Below are positions 1-8,340 of a stretch of 64,000 nt of DNA, one piece after another (within the stretch, counting starts at the first letter, position 1; each line of letters opens with the position of its first letter). Under the pieces are notes generated by a model. That model did no database searches and was not told where the DNA came from. It saw only the letters and a list, made by a program, of their open reading frames with translations. The stretch spans positions 53,487 through 117,486 of the forward strand of contig DASZXK010000108.1 in the NCBI GenBank assembly GCA_035545855.1, given 5' to 3'. Origin of the DNA: DASZVB01 sp035545855 (GTDB lineage: Bacteria > Myxococcota_A > Polyangia > Polyangiales > Polyangiaceae). A program made the translations under genes and the position numbers.

Positions 1-16
1 GTCCGATGATCCCCCG

Positions 17-1021
17 GTGACGTCATCCGGCACGAGCTCGGCGTTCGACCCGCTGTCGGACGTGCTTCGCGTCGTGCGGCTCAGCGCCGCCGTGTTCTTT
101 CACGTCCACGCGTCACGCTCCTTCCGGAGCGCGATGCCCGACGGCACGAGCCTCGCTCGCCACTTCTTTCCGCGCTCCCAGAGAGTGATCTCCTATCACG
201 TCATCCGCCGCGGTCGCTGCTACGCGGACGTGCCTGGAGGTCCCGAGGTCGCGCTCGAGGCCGGAGACGTCCTCGTCCTTCCGCGAGGCGACTCGTACCG
301 CATCGCCGTCGATCGGAGCGCGTTCCCGGACGCGAAGGAAGAGGAGTCCGTCGCGCTCCTTCGTGGGGTTCGCTCCGGCGCCGTCCCGTTCGACGTGAGC
401 GACGGCGGCCCCGAGGAGATCACCATCGTCTGCGGGTTCCTCGGATGCGATTTCGAGCCGTTCAATCCGCTGCTCGCCGCTCTGCCTCGCCTGCTCGTCG
501 TCCGGGGTTCCGCGCGCGGCCCGGAGGACCGGCTCGATCGACTGCTCGACCTCACGCTGTCGGAGCCGAAGGACGCCGTGCCGGGGAACGACGCCGTCCG
601 GATGCGCCTCTCGGAGCTCATCTTCGTCGAGGTGATCCGCCGGCACCTCTCGACGCTTCCGGACAAGAGCGGATGGCTCGCGGCGCTGGGGCACCCGGTC
701 GCCGGTCGTGCCCTCGCGCTCCTCCACGAGCGTCCGGCAGAGCCGTGGACGCTTCCGGCCCTGGCAGAGGCCGCGGGTGCGTCGCGTACGGCGCTCGCCG
801 ACCACTTCACGCGCCTGGTCGGCGATCCGCCCATTCAGTACCTCACGAAGTGGCGCATGCAGGTCGCCGCGTGTCTCCTCGGTGAGGGCGAGCTCAAGGT
901 GTCGGCGGTCGCGTCGCGGGTCGGCTACGACTCGGAGGCGGCCTTCAGCCGTGCGTTCAAGAAGATCGTGGGCGTGCCGCCAGCGGCCTTCCGAGAGCGC
1001 AGCGTTTACGCGCGACAGTAG
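17..1021 (+). CDS. AraC family transcriptional regulator with N-terminal cupin
   Basis: DNA-binding regulator of the AraC family. Residues about 10-190 form a cupin-type sensory domain (cupin_6 class), with the pattern HHVIRRGRCY..., then LEAGDVLVLPRGDSYRI typical of the cupin barrel. Residues about 225-330 carry two helix-turn-helix motifs, the second followed by the family signature VGYDSEAAFSRAFKKIVGVPPAAFRE. The annotated start is a GTG without an obvious ribosome site, and the frame stays open to the left edge, so the true start may lie outside the window. The ligand and targets cannot be read from sequence. The GFA-type enzyme gene follows after about 195 bases and could be a target, but nothing visible proves it. 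Confidence 0.9.
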   Translation: MTSSGTSSAFDPLSDVLRVVRLSAAVFFHVHASRSFRSAMPDGTSLARHFFPRSQRVISYHVIRRGRCYADVPGGPEVALEAGDVLVLPRGDSYRIAVDRSAFPDAKEEESVALLRGVRSGAVPFDVSDGGPEEITIVCGFLGCDFEPFNPLLAALPRLLVVRGSARGPEDRLDRLLDLTLSEPKDAVPGNDAVRMRLSELIFVEVIRRHLSTLPDKSGWLAALGHPVAGRALALLHERPAEPWTLPALAEAAGASRTALADHFTRLVGDPPIQYLTKWRMQVAACLLGEGELKVSAVASRVGYDSEAAFSRAFKKIVGVPPAAFRERSVYARQ

Positions 1022-1215
1022 CGTCGCGCAGTCTCGCCGGCTTCCGGTGAACCGAGTCGACGGTTTTCGGGACTCCCGAGCATGAACGCGGGACTCGCGG
1101 CAATTTCCGTCGCGCGCTCGGGGACGATACTCGGCAGCGGGTCGCCTCGCGTTCGCTCGCGAGCTTCCGCCGCGCACGGGTGCGCGCGCCATGCGATCCA
1201 GGGAGAGAACCGCTC

Positions 1216-1650
1216 ATGTCGAACGATAAACAGTACCAGGGCCGTTGCTTCTGCGGGTCGGTCGAGCTCGCGGTGACCGGCGCGCCCGTCGCGATGGGCT
1301 ACTGCCACTGCTCGTCTTGCCGCCAGTGGGCGGCGGCGCCCGTGAACGCGTTCACGCTCTGGCAGCCGACCGCGGTGAAGGTCACGAAGGGCGCCGATCT
1401 CGTCGCGGGCTACGCGCGTTCGCCGAGCAGCGTTCGCAAGTGGTGCAAGACGTGCGGCGGCCACCTCTTCACGGAGCACCCGGGTTTCCAGCTCACGGAC
1501 GTCTACGCCGCGGTGATTCCGGACCTTCCGTTCTCGCCGGGCGTCCACGTGAACTACGGCGAGACGGTCCTTCGTCTCCACGACGGACTCGTGAAGCAGA
1601 AGGACTTCCCGAAGGAGATGGGCGGCTCCGGCACCGTCCTCGGAGACTGA
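1216..1650 (+). CDS. GFA family (glutathione-dependent formaldehyde-activating-like) protein
   Basis: A 144-residue zinc-binding protein of the GFA/CENP-V family. The cysteine pattern is complete: CFCGSVEL near residue 11, CHCSSCRQW near 34, and WCKTCGGHLF near 77. This fold binds two zinc ions. The name comes from a formaldehyde-glutathione adduct enzyme, but most members are uncharacterised, so the substrate is unknown here. I chose the ATG preceded by a GGGAGAG ribosome site rather than an in-frame ATG 36 bases upstream. The gene stands alone between the AraC regulator and a strong hairpin that probably ends its transcript. Confidence 0.88.
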   Translation: MSNDKQYQGRCFCGSVELAVTGAPVAMGYCHCSSCRQWAAAPVNAFTLWQPTAVKVTKGADLVAGYARSPSSVRKWCKTCGGHLFTEHPGFQLTDVYAAVIPDLPFSPGVHVNYGETVLRLHDGLVKQKDFPKEMGGSGTVLGD

Positions 1651-1664
1651 GCCCTGCCGTTCTC

Positions 1665-1695
1665 GATCCGGGCCGTCCGCCGGACGGCCCGGGTC
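1665..1695 (+). terminator. Strong hairpin terminator after the GFA gene
   Basis: A near-perfect inverted repeat starts 15 bases after the GFA stop codon. Positions 1668-1679 pair with 1681-1692 without mismatch, and the stem extends by a G-T wobble and two more pairs to 1665/1695. The downstream side reads GGGGCGTTTC, so the T-tract is short. The stem is very stable, as is usual for intrinsic terminators in GC-rich genomes. Confidence 0.65.
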
Positions 1696-1878
1696 GGGGC
1701 GTTTCACGGCGGAACGACGACGACCGGACAGCAGCCCTGGAGTTCCGGACCGCGCATCGCCCGGAGGACGCACGCATCCTTCTTTCGACCACACCCACGA
1801 AGACATTCGAGTCGCTCCTTTACTCTGGTCTCGCTTCGGCTCGTTGCGGCGCGTCTTCGCGCGGCGCAAGATGCAATC

Positions 1879-2364
1879 GTGAAGCGCGACCCCCGCGCGG
1901 GTGATCGAACGCACGAGGACGCGCTCCTCGGCGAGCTCCGCGCGATCTTCGCGGAGGCCGATGCGCTCCACGCCGGAAGGACCTGCGCCACGTCGACGGA
2001 GTGCTGCCGATTCGGCGTCACGGGACGCGAGCCGTACGTCACGAGCATCGAGGCCGCGGCGGTCGAGCGCGCCGTCCGGGCGCGAGGGGGCGCCCTGTCT
2101 CCGAAGCGTCGGGCGTTGCCGCTCTCCGGTGATGCCGCGCGTGAACGCGTCTGCGCGCTCCTTTCCGATCGGGGTCGCTGCTCGGTGTACGAGAGTCGTC
2201 CGTTCGGGTGCCGCACGTTCTTCTGCGAACGCGCGACGAAAGCCGCGCGACCGACCCGAGACGCGGAGCGCGCCCTCGTGGATCGGCTCCGGGCGCTCGC
2301 CGAGAGACACGCGCCGGGCGGAGACGCGCCGCGCCCGCTGTCTCGCCTGTTCCCCACCCGCTGA
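1879..2364 (+). CDS. YkgJ family cysteine cluster protein
   Basis: A 161-residue soluble protein of the YkgJ/CxxxCxxC family, thought to chelate iron or zinc. Visible cysteines lie in CATSTECCRF (residues about 35-44), RVCALL and GRCSVYESRPFGCRTFFC (residues about 100-117), which match the family spacing; the RPFGCR block is diagnostic. Start is GTG at 1879, because the ATG eight bases upstream runs into a stop after three codons. The catalytic role is not known for the family; members have been linked to metal handling. It lies upstream of, and in the same direction as, a two-component system with 115 bases between, so linkage is uncertain. Confidence 0.82.
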   Translation: MKRDPRAGDRTHEDALLGELRAIFAEADALHAGRTCATSTECCRFGVTGREPYVTSIEAAAVERAVRARGGALSPKRRALPLSGDAARERVCALLSDRGRCSVYESRPFGCRTFFCERATKAARPTRDAERALVDRLRALAERHAPGGDAPRPLSRLFPTR

Positions 2365-2479
2365 CCGCCGCCCCGCACGATCCGCCCTCGTCCGTCGACG
2401 AGCCGTCGGGCCCTGGCCACGAACCGTCGAGCGGGGCGCGGGGCTACCGCTTCTCCCGCCGTGGGATACGATCCGCTCC

Positions 2480-3592
2480 GTGAAGAACGCGGACCGCGAG
2501 GACTCCTCGCCGCCGAGCGGCTGGCGACGCTGGCTCGTCGGTGTCGGCATCGTCACCGCCGTGTCGATCCTCCAGATCGTGCCGCAGCTCTTCACCGGTC
2601 GGTCACGCGAGCACCTCGGGCTCCGCGTCGGCTTCGTCACCCTCGAGCTCCTGGTCATCATGACGGCGCTCTCCGTCCACTACGTGCTCGCCGAGCGCCG
2701 GAAGCTCGGCTCCGCCCGGACGGTGACGCAGAGCCTCGTCATCTCCGCCGTCCTCGGCGCCCTCTGCGCGGTCGGGATGCACGCCGTGTTTCCGGAGTTC
2801 CCCCCGTGGAAGAACGCGCCGGACCTCCCGCTCGCGGCCATCGCCGGCTTCGGAGCCACGATGGGCCTCTTCCAGTGCGGCGTCTGGGCGCTCGCGTTCG
2901 TGTACCCCTTCGCGGCGGAGGACGCGCGCCTCCGCTCTCTCGAGGCCGAGAAGCTCCGCCTGGAGGCGGAACAGCTCCGGGCGGCCGCCGAGCTCGCGCG
3001 CCTCCGCTCGCAGCTCGAGCCGCATTTCCTCCTGAACACGCTGAACGCCATCGCCGGCCTCGTCACGCAGGACCCGCGAGAGGCGCGTCGGCTCATCGGT
3101 TGCCTGGGGGACCTCCTTCGCGACGCGCTCCGCGACCCCGAGGAGCTGCAGACGCTCCACGAGGAGGTCTCCTGGCTCAAGCGCTACGCGGAGATCCTGG
3201 AGTCCCGGCATTCCGGGCAGCTCCGTTTCCGCTGGGAGATCTCGGGCGACGCGGGGGAGGTGCTCCTTCCCCGGCTCCTGCTCCAGCCGCTCGTCGAGAA
3301 CGCCGTGAAGCACGGCGCTCTCCGGCGCTCGAGCGGCGGAGAGGTCGTCGTGCGCGCGCGGCTCACGCCGCCGGACGGAGGCGGCCCGGCGCGCGTCGTC
3401 TGCACCGTGGAAGACAACGGTCCGGGCGTCGCGGACGAGGCGCCTCGGTCCGGCGCATTCGGGCTCCGCTCCGTGCGAAGGCGTCTCGAGCTTCGCTACC
3501 GGGACGCGAGCCTCCGGCTCGAGTCCTCGTCGTCCGGCACGCGGTCGATCGTGGACCTTCCGTGCTTCCTCTCGCGGGCAGACGTCGCATGA
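2480..3592 (+). CDS. LytS/YehU-type membrane sensor histidine kinase
   Basis: A 370-residue inner-membrane sensor kinase of the His_kinase (LytS) family. Four hydrophobic segments lie at about residues 13-36, 45-69, 78-101 and 112-140. A charged, coiled-coil-like linker follows (EAEKLRLEAEQLRAAAEL). The H box LEPHFLLNTLNAIAGL places the phospho-accepting histidine at residue 182. The ATPase part shows the N box LVENAVKHG (Asn274) and DNGPGV. There is no periplasmic sensory domain, so the membrane bundle itself may sense. Start is GTG at 2480. The stop overlaps the ATG of the response regulator by four bases, so the two are translationally coupled and form a pair. The signal is unknown. Confidence 0.92.
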   Translation: MKNADREDSSPPSGWRRWLVGVGIVTAVSILQIVPQLFTGRSREHLGLRVGFVTLELLVIMTALSVHYVLAERRKLGSARTVTQSLVISAVLGALCAVGMHAVFPEFPPWKNAPDLPLAAIAGFGATMGLFQCGVWALAFVYPFAAEDARLRSLEAEKLRLEAEQLRAAAELARLRSQLEPHFLLNTLNAIAGLVTQDPREARRLIGCLGDLLRDALRDPEELQTLHEEVSWLKRYAEILESRHSGQLRFRWEISGDAGEVLLPRLLLQPLVENAVKHGALRRSSGGEVVVRARLTPPDGGGPARVVCTVEDNGPGVADEAPRSGAFGLRSVRRRLELRYRDASLRLESSSSGTRSIVDLPCFLSRADVA

Positions 3593-4365
3593 ATCGCGAG
3601 GGCTCGCTCCTCCGCGCGCTCGTCGTCGAGGACGAATGGCCCGCCCGCAACTACCTGGTCGAGCTCCTGGAAGGGTCGCGGCTCGCCGAGGTCGTCGGCG
3701 CGGTCGCGACCGCGGAGGAAGCCCGGCAGGCGCTCGGCCCCGACGGCATCGCCGTGGACGTCGCGTTCGTGGACGTGCGCATCGCGGGCGAGGGCGAAGG
3801 CGCGGGCCTCGCCCTCGTGCGGAGCCTCGCGAAGAGCCCCGGCGCGCCCCTGTTCGTCCTCGCGACGGCGTTCTCCGAGCATGCCGTGGAGGCGTTCGAC
3901 CTCGGCGTCGCCGACTACTTGCTGAAGCCGTTCACGGAGGACCGCGTCGGGGAATGCCTGCGGAGGCTCCAGACGCGTCGCTCGCACGAGCCGTCCTCGC
4001 GTCCGCGGCGCATCGTCGCGCGGCGCGGGAAGAGCCTGGTCTTCCTCTTGCCGGAAGAGGTGTGGGCCTTCGAGGCCGCGGATCGCACGACCCGCGTCCA
4101 CACGCCGGACGGGACGTTCGATCTCGACCTGTCCCTCGCCGCGATAGAGACGTCCCTCGGCCGCACGCTGACCCGCGTGCACCGGAACTTCCTGGTGAAC
4201 GGCGCGCACGTGAAGGAACTCTCACGCGACGGCACGGAAACCACGCTGTTCGTCGGGACCGGGATCGGCCCCGACCGGCGCGGGATCAGCGTCCCGGTCG
4301 CGAGGGAACGCGCCCAGTCGGTGCGGGAAGCGCTGCTCGAAAACGCGACCGGCCTCCGCCGCTGA
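3589..4365 (+). CDS. LytTR family response regulator
   Basis: A 258-residue response regulator. The N-terminal receiver domain has the acidic pair near VVEDEWPAR, the phospho-accepting Asp62 in FVDVRIAG, the Thr in LATAF and the conserved Lys in LLKPF. The C-terminal LytTR DNA-binding domain (residues about 140-240) carries RRGKSLVFLLPEEVWAFEA and the hallmark RVHRNFLVN. It receives phosphate from the preceding kinase, whose stop codon it overlaps as ATGA. LytTR regulators usually bind repeated sites ahead of envelope or secretion genes. The next gene, a membrane protein, begins about 240 bases later and could be a target, which is inference only. Confidence 0.93.
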   Translation: MNREGSLLRALVVEDEWPARNYLVELLEGSRLAEVVGAVATAEEARQALGPDGIAVDVAFVDVRIAGEGEGAGLALVRSLAKSPGAPLFVLATAFSEHAVEAFDLGVADYLLKPFTEDRVGECLRRLQTRRSHEPSSRPRRIVARRGKSLVFLLPEEVWAFEAADRTTRVHTPDGTFDLDLSLAAIETSLGRTLTRVHRNFLVNGAHVKELSRDGTETTLFVGTGIGPDRRGISVPVARERAQSVREALLENATGLRR

Positions 4366-4387
4366 GCGCGAGGTTCTCCGGCCGGCG

Positions 4388-4412
4388 CGGCTCATCTACG
4401 GCACCTGAGCCG
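4388..4412 (+). terminator. Possible hairpin after the LytTR gene
   Basis: Seven-base inverted repeat CGGCTCA (4388-4394) and TGAGCCG (4406-4412) with an 11-base loop, 22 bases past the regulator stop. It has no T-tract, so it could be a weak terminator or only a chance repeat in GC-rich DNA. Confidence 0.3.
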
Positions 4413-4602
4413 GAACCCGCTCATCGAGGGCCGTCCGTGCGCGCTCGGGCCTCGTTCCGCCCGAGCGCTTCCTCGAGCGCGTCCGCGGGACCAGTGTGCT
4501 GGAAGTGCTGGATTTCAATCGCCATTTGGTGCCAGTCCCGTGGAGGCACCGGAAGGTCGTGGCCTCCACGACGCTCGGCCTCGGGGCGGGAAGGAGTGTG
4601 CG

Positions 4603-6213
4603 ATGCTCCCCCGCGCTTTGTCGCCTTTCGCGTCGCTTTCGCTCCTTCTCGCGGGCCTTTCGATACCCGCGCTCGGGACGGAGCTCTTCCTTCCGAGGTT
4701 CCGGACGACGACGCGAACCGTCGTCGCGTGCGTGACGGCGCTCTTCGCCGCCTTCGCGGCGATCCGGGCCGCGGCGTTCCTCGTGGAGCTCCGGCCGGAG
4801 GTGCAGGGCACCGATTTCTTCTACTTCCTGTGCTTCGCCCGGGACTGGATCGACGGCATCCCGGTGACGGAGCTGTCCTTCGCGTACTTCCCCGGCATCT
4901 ACGCGTTCTATCGACTCGCGCTCCGCGTCGGGCACCAGGATCTCGGGGTCGTACAATGGGCGTACGTCCTCGTGCTCGCGGGCAACGCCGCCGCGCTCGG
5001 CGTCGCGGTAGGGCGGACGGTGCGGCGCTTCGCTCTCGGCGCCCTCGCCGCGGTCGCGTACGTCGCCGCCGCCTCCCGGCTCGAGGGAGGATTCGGGATC
5101 GCGGAGCCCGTCGGGACCTTGCCGCTCGCGATCGCCGTCGCCGTCTGGGCAGGAGAGCCGCTTCGCGGGCGTCGTGGCGTCCTGCTCGCGCTGGTTCTCG
5201 GCGCGGGGATCGGCCTCGCGGTCTTCGTGAAGCAGCAGTGCGCGCTCCAGGCGGCGGGGTGGGGGCCGCTCGTTCTCGCGACCGCGTTCACTCCGCGCGA
5301 GAGCCGTCACGAGCCGCGGGCGCTCCTCCTCGTACCGGCGGCCGCGATCGCGACGTTCCTGATCGGGGTCCTCTCCCAGGGGTTCGGGCTCATGCCGATC
5401 CGCGTGGGGCTCGAGGCGATTCCCTCGTATCAGGCGCACGCGAGCTTCATGGAGAACCTCGGGGTCGTCTTCGGGCGCGTCGGTCCTCTCGCGCTCGCGG
5501 GCCTCATTTCCGCTCCGATCGTCGTCTACTTCACGGTCCGCCGAGCGCCGAACTCGGAGCACGCGTTGAACGTCGCCGCGTTCGCGCTCGGGAGCGCCGG
5601 CGGGAGTCTCCTCCAGTTCATCAAGCGCGGGTACGCCCACTATGGGCTCGTGACGGTGCCGTGGCTCGTTCTCCTCGCCGCGATCGGTCTCGCGCTGCTC
5701 CACGAGCGGGCACCGGAGCGCGTCCGGGAGTCCTCTGCCGCGCAGCTCGGCTGGCTGTCCCTCGCGGCGCTCTCGTTCGTACAGACCGATCCGCGCGCGC
5801 GACACACGTTCGCCCTCTGGCCCGATCCCCTGTCCTTCCGTGCCCCTGCTCTCGGACACCGCTGGCGGGAGCGGGAGATGGTCGGAGACCTCGCCCAGGC
5901 CCGACGGTTCGTCCACCCGGGCGAGGACGTGCTCGTCCTTCCGCCTCGGCACAACGAGGTTCATTTCCTGCTCGGCACGCGATCGCTGTCCTTCGCGGAG
6001 CACTACGCCTGGGCCGGCATGCACACCGGGAACACCCTCCGCGCGCTGAAGTCGAAGACGCTCTCCGCGGTGATCGTCCTCCCGCCGCGCGGGCAGACGG
6101 ACGATGCCGTCTGGCGAGACCACGACTGCACTCAGGCGGTCGCGGCCCTCTCCGGGAACGGCTTTCGGCGGGCCCTGAACGTGAGGAGCCTGTCCGTCTG
6201 GGTCCGGAACTGA
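4603..6213 (+). CDS. Polytopic membrane protein, GT-C glycosyltransferase-like
   Basis: A 536-residue integral membrane protein with roughly ten hydrophobic segments in residues 1-410, then a soluble tail of about 110 residues. Segment order, an acidic loop after the second helix (GTDFFYFLCFARDWIDG) and the soluble C-terminus resemble GT-C fold glycosyltransferases that use lipid-linked sugars. I cannot identify a diagnostic motif, so the enzyme role is inference. The start ATG is fixed by an AAGGAG ribosome site at 4591. The region ahead of it contains an eight-base inverted repeat, GTGGAGGC at 4540-4547 and GCCTCCAC at 4562-4569, which could form a leader hairpin. It stands alone between the two-component system and the export operon. 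Confidence 0.72.
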   Translation: MLPRALSPFASLSLLLAGLSIPALGTELFLPRFRTTTRTVVACVTALFAAFAAIRAAAFLVELRPEVQGTDFFYFLCFARDWIDGIPVTELSFAYFPGIYAFYRLALRVGHQDLGVVQWAYVLVLAGNAAALGVAVGRTVRRFALGALAAVAYVAAASRLEGGFGIAEPVGTLPLAIAVAVWAGEPLRGRRGVLLALVLGAGIGLAVFVKQQCALQAAGWGPLVLATAFTPRESRHEPRALLLVPAAAIATFLIGVLSQGFGLMPIRVGLEAIPSYQAHASFMENLGVVFGRVGPLALAGLISAPIVVYFTVRRAPNSEHALNVAAFALGSAGGSLLQFIKRGYAHYGLVTVPWLVLLAAIGLALLHERAPERVRESSAAQLGWLSLAALSFVQTDPRARHTFALWPDPLSFRAPALGHRWREREMVGDLAQARRFVHPGEDVLVLPPRHNEVHFLLGTRSLSFAEHYAWAGMHTGNTLRALKSKTLSAVIVLPPRGQTDDAVWRDHDCTQAVAALSGNGFRRALNVRSLSVWVRN

Positions 6214-6389
6214 CGTCCTCCCCGGAGCCCGCAAATGCTGCGACCCGGAAGGTCCGTTTCGCCTCGTCCCCGCCCGGCCCCGACTCGTCCGGCGGTCCCC
6301 ACGGCTCGTCGGAATCCCGCACGGGGGACCGAAAGTGCTCTAGGTACACGGCACCGGCAGCACCGCGTGCCCTGCCGCGCAGAACCGAG

Positions 6390-7613
6390 ATGAAGCTCGT
6401 CACTCGCCTCCTCGTCGCCGTCCTGATCCTTTCTGCCGTCGGTTTCGGCGTAGAGCGGTACCTGAAGAGCCGCGAACCGGCTCCGCCGAAGTACGTCACG
6501 GTACAGGTCGATCGCGGTCGAGTCGCCGCGCGCGTGACGGCGACCGGGACCGTCTCCGCGCTCGTGACGGTGCTCGTCGGCGCGCAGGTCTCGGGACGCA
6601 TCGATCAGCTCTTCGTGGACTTCAACTCGCCGGTGAAGAAGAACCAGAAGATCGCGACGCTCGAGCCGAGCCTCTTCAAGGCCGCCGTCGAGCAAGCGAA
6701 CGCGAACTGGCTCGCCGCGAAGGCGAACGTGGACAAGGCGAAGGCTCAGGCCCTGGACGCCGAACGCCAGTACACGCGCCAGAAGCAGCTCGGAGAGCAG
6801 AAGCTCGTCGCGCAGGCGGACGTGGACACGGCGGAGGCGAACCTGAACGTCGCGCGCGCCACCGTCGCCGCCGCGGAGGCGGCCGTCTCGCAGGCCGCGG
6901 CGGCGCTCCATCAGGCTCAGGTGAACCTCAAGTATACGGAGATCCTCTCCCCCATCGACGGCGTCGTCATCTCGCGCGCCGTGGACGTCGGGCAGACGGT
7001 CGCCGCGTCGCTCCAGACTCCCACGCTCTTCACGATCGCGCAGGATCTCACGAAGATGCAGGTCGACACGAGCGTCGCGGAAGGGGACGTCGGGAAGATC
7101 ACGCCCGGCATGACGGTCGGGTTCTCGGTGGATGCGTACCCGGGTCAGCGCTTCGAGGGCACCGTGCGGCAGGTCCGAGACGCGGCCGTGACGGTGCAGA
7201 ACGTCGTCACGTACGACGCCGTGATCGACGTCGACAACCAGAAGCGGCTCCTGAAGCCGGGGATGACGGCCACCGTCACGTTCACTCCGGCGGAACGGGT
7301 CGACGTCCTTCGTATCCCGAACGCCGCGCTTCGTTTCCGGCCGGACACGAAGCCGGCCGGTTCTGCCGCCGCTCCGGTCGCGCAGCGCCCGCCGAAGGCC
7401 GCCGCGCGCAGCGATCACCGGACGGTGTACCGGCTGGAGGGCGTGGTCGCGACACCCGTCGAGATCCAGATCGGGCTCACGGACGGATCGGTCACTGAGG
7501 TCGTGAGCGGGGATCTCAAGGAAGGCGACGCCGTGATCACGGAGCTCCTCTCGGAGGGAGGCTCCGGTGGTGGCGCGGCGCCGGCAGGCGGCATGCCGCG
7601 CGGCTTCCGCTGA
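6390..7613 (+). CDS. macA: MacA-like periplasmic adaptor (HlyD/RND-type membrane fusion protein)
   Basis: A 407-residue periplasmic adaptor that links an inner-membrane ABC transporter to a TolC channel. An N-terminal membrane anchor (residues about 4-24) is followed by a barrel-sandwich hybrid half, a long helical hairpin rich in Ala, Lys and Gln (residues about 95-180), the returning lipoyl half with SPIDGVVISRAVDVGQTV, and beta-barrel domains. This order and length fit MacA. A Pro/Ala-rich stretch near residue 330 interrupts the membrane-proximal domain. The ATPase, permease and outer-membrane channel follow directly, so this is the first gene of a complete tripartite system. The exported substrate (macrolide, lipopeptide, siderophore or similar) cannot be told. 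Confidence 0.9.
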   Translation: MKLVTRLLVAVLILSAVGFGVERYLKSREPAPPKYVTVQVDRGRVAARVTATGTVSALVTVLVGAQVSGRIDQLFVDFNSPVKKNQKIATLEPSLFKAAVEQANANWLAAKANVDKAKAQALDAERQYTRQKQLGEQKLVAQADVDTAEANLNVARATVAAAEAAVSQAAAALHQAQVNLKYTEILSPIDGVVISRAVDVGQTVAASLQTPTLFTIAQDLTKMQVDTSVAEGDVGKITPGMTVGFSVDAYPGQRFEGTVRQVRDAAVTVQNVVTYDAVIDVDNQKRLLKPGMTATVTFTPAERVDVLRIPNAALRFRPDTKPAGSAAAPVAQRPPKAAARSDHRTVYRLEGVVATPVEIQIGLTDGSVTEVVSGDLKEGDAVITELLSEGGSGGGAAPAGGMPRGFR

Positions 7614-7629
7614 GCGCGCGGGAGCGACC

Positions 7630-8340
7630 ATGTCGATCATCGAGCTCACGGACGTGACCAAGCGCTACCAGCTCGGGGATACCGAGGTCCGCGCGCTCGA
7701 CGGCGTTTCGTTCGGGGTGGACGAGGCCGAGTTCATCGCGATCATGGGCTCGTCCGGATCGGGGAAGTCCACGCTGATGAACGTGCTCGGGTGCCTCGAT
7801 CGCCCGACGTCGGGAAAGTACGTGCTCGCCGGGCGCGAGGTCTCGACGCTCGACAAAGGGGACCTCGCCGAGGTCAGAAATCGCACGATCGGCTTCGTGT
7901 TCCAGAGCTTCAACCTGCTCTCGCGCACCTCGGCCATCGAGAACGTGGAGCTCCCCCTCGTGTACGCCGGGGTGGGCCGGAAGGAGCGGCGGGCCCGCTC
8001 CGCGCGCGCGCTCGAACGCGTGGGCCTCGGCACTCGACTCGACCACCAGCCGTCGCAGCTCTCCGGAGGTCAGCAACAGCGGGTGGCCATCGCGCGCGCC
8101 ATCGTGAACCAGCCGACGCTCATCCTCGCCGACGAGCCCACGGGGAATCTGGATTCGAAGACGAGTATCGACGTCATGGCCCTCTTCCAGGAGCTCTGGG
8201 GCGAGGGGCTCACGATCCTGCTCGTGACGCACGAGCCGGACATCGCGGAGTACGCGTCGCGGGTCATCGTCGTGAAGGACGGCAAGATCACGAGCGACCA
8301 GAAGCAGACCGCGCGCCGCGCGAAGGAGGGCGTCTCGTGA
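7630..8340 (+). CDS. MacB-type ABC transporter ATP-binding protein
   Basis: A 236-residue ATPase of the LolD/MacB family. Visible motifs: Walker A GSSGSGKST near residue 40, the Q-loop in FVFQSFNLL, the signature LSGGQQQR near 144, Walker B LILADEPTGNLDSKT near 163 and the switch His in VTHEPDIA. Start is the ATG behind GGAGCG at 7621, 16 bases after the adaptor stop. Its stop overlaps the permease start as GTGA. In Escherichia coli MacB, ATPase and permease are one chain; here they are separate, as in many bacterial MacB-like exporters. Such systems act as mechanotransmitters that drive substrate through the TolC tunnel rather than pumping across the inner membrane. Confidence 0.95.
   Translation: MSIIELTDVTKRYQLGDTEVRALDGVSFGVDEAEFIAIMGSSGSGKSTLMNVLGCLDRPTSGKYVLAGREVSTLDKGDLAEVRNRTIGFVFQSFNLLSRTSAIENVELPLVYAGVGRKERRARSARALERVGLGTRLDHQPSQLSGGQQQRVAIARAIVNQPTLILADEPTGNLDSKTSIDVMALFQELWGEGLTILLVTHEPDIAEYASRVIVVKDGKITSDQKQTARRAKEGVS

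Noticed and set aside
3636..6389. Long plus-strand frame running ahead of the adaptor gene
   Set aside because: The translated part before 6390 is Arg/Pro-rich and overlaps the LytTR and GT-C-like genes in another frame; the adaptor signal anchor and start fit 6390.
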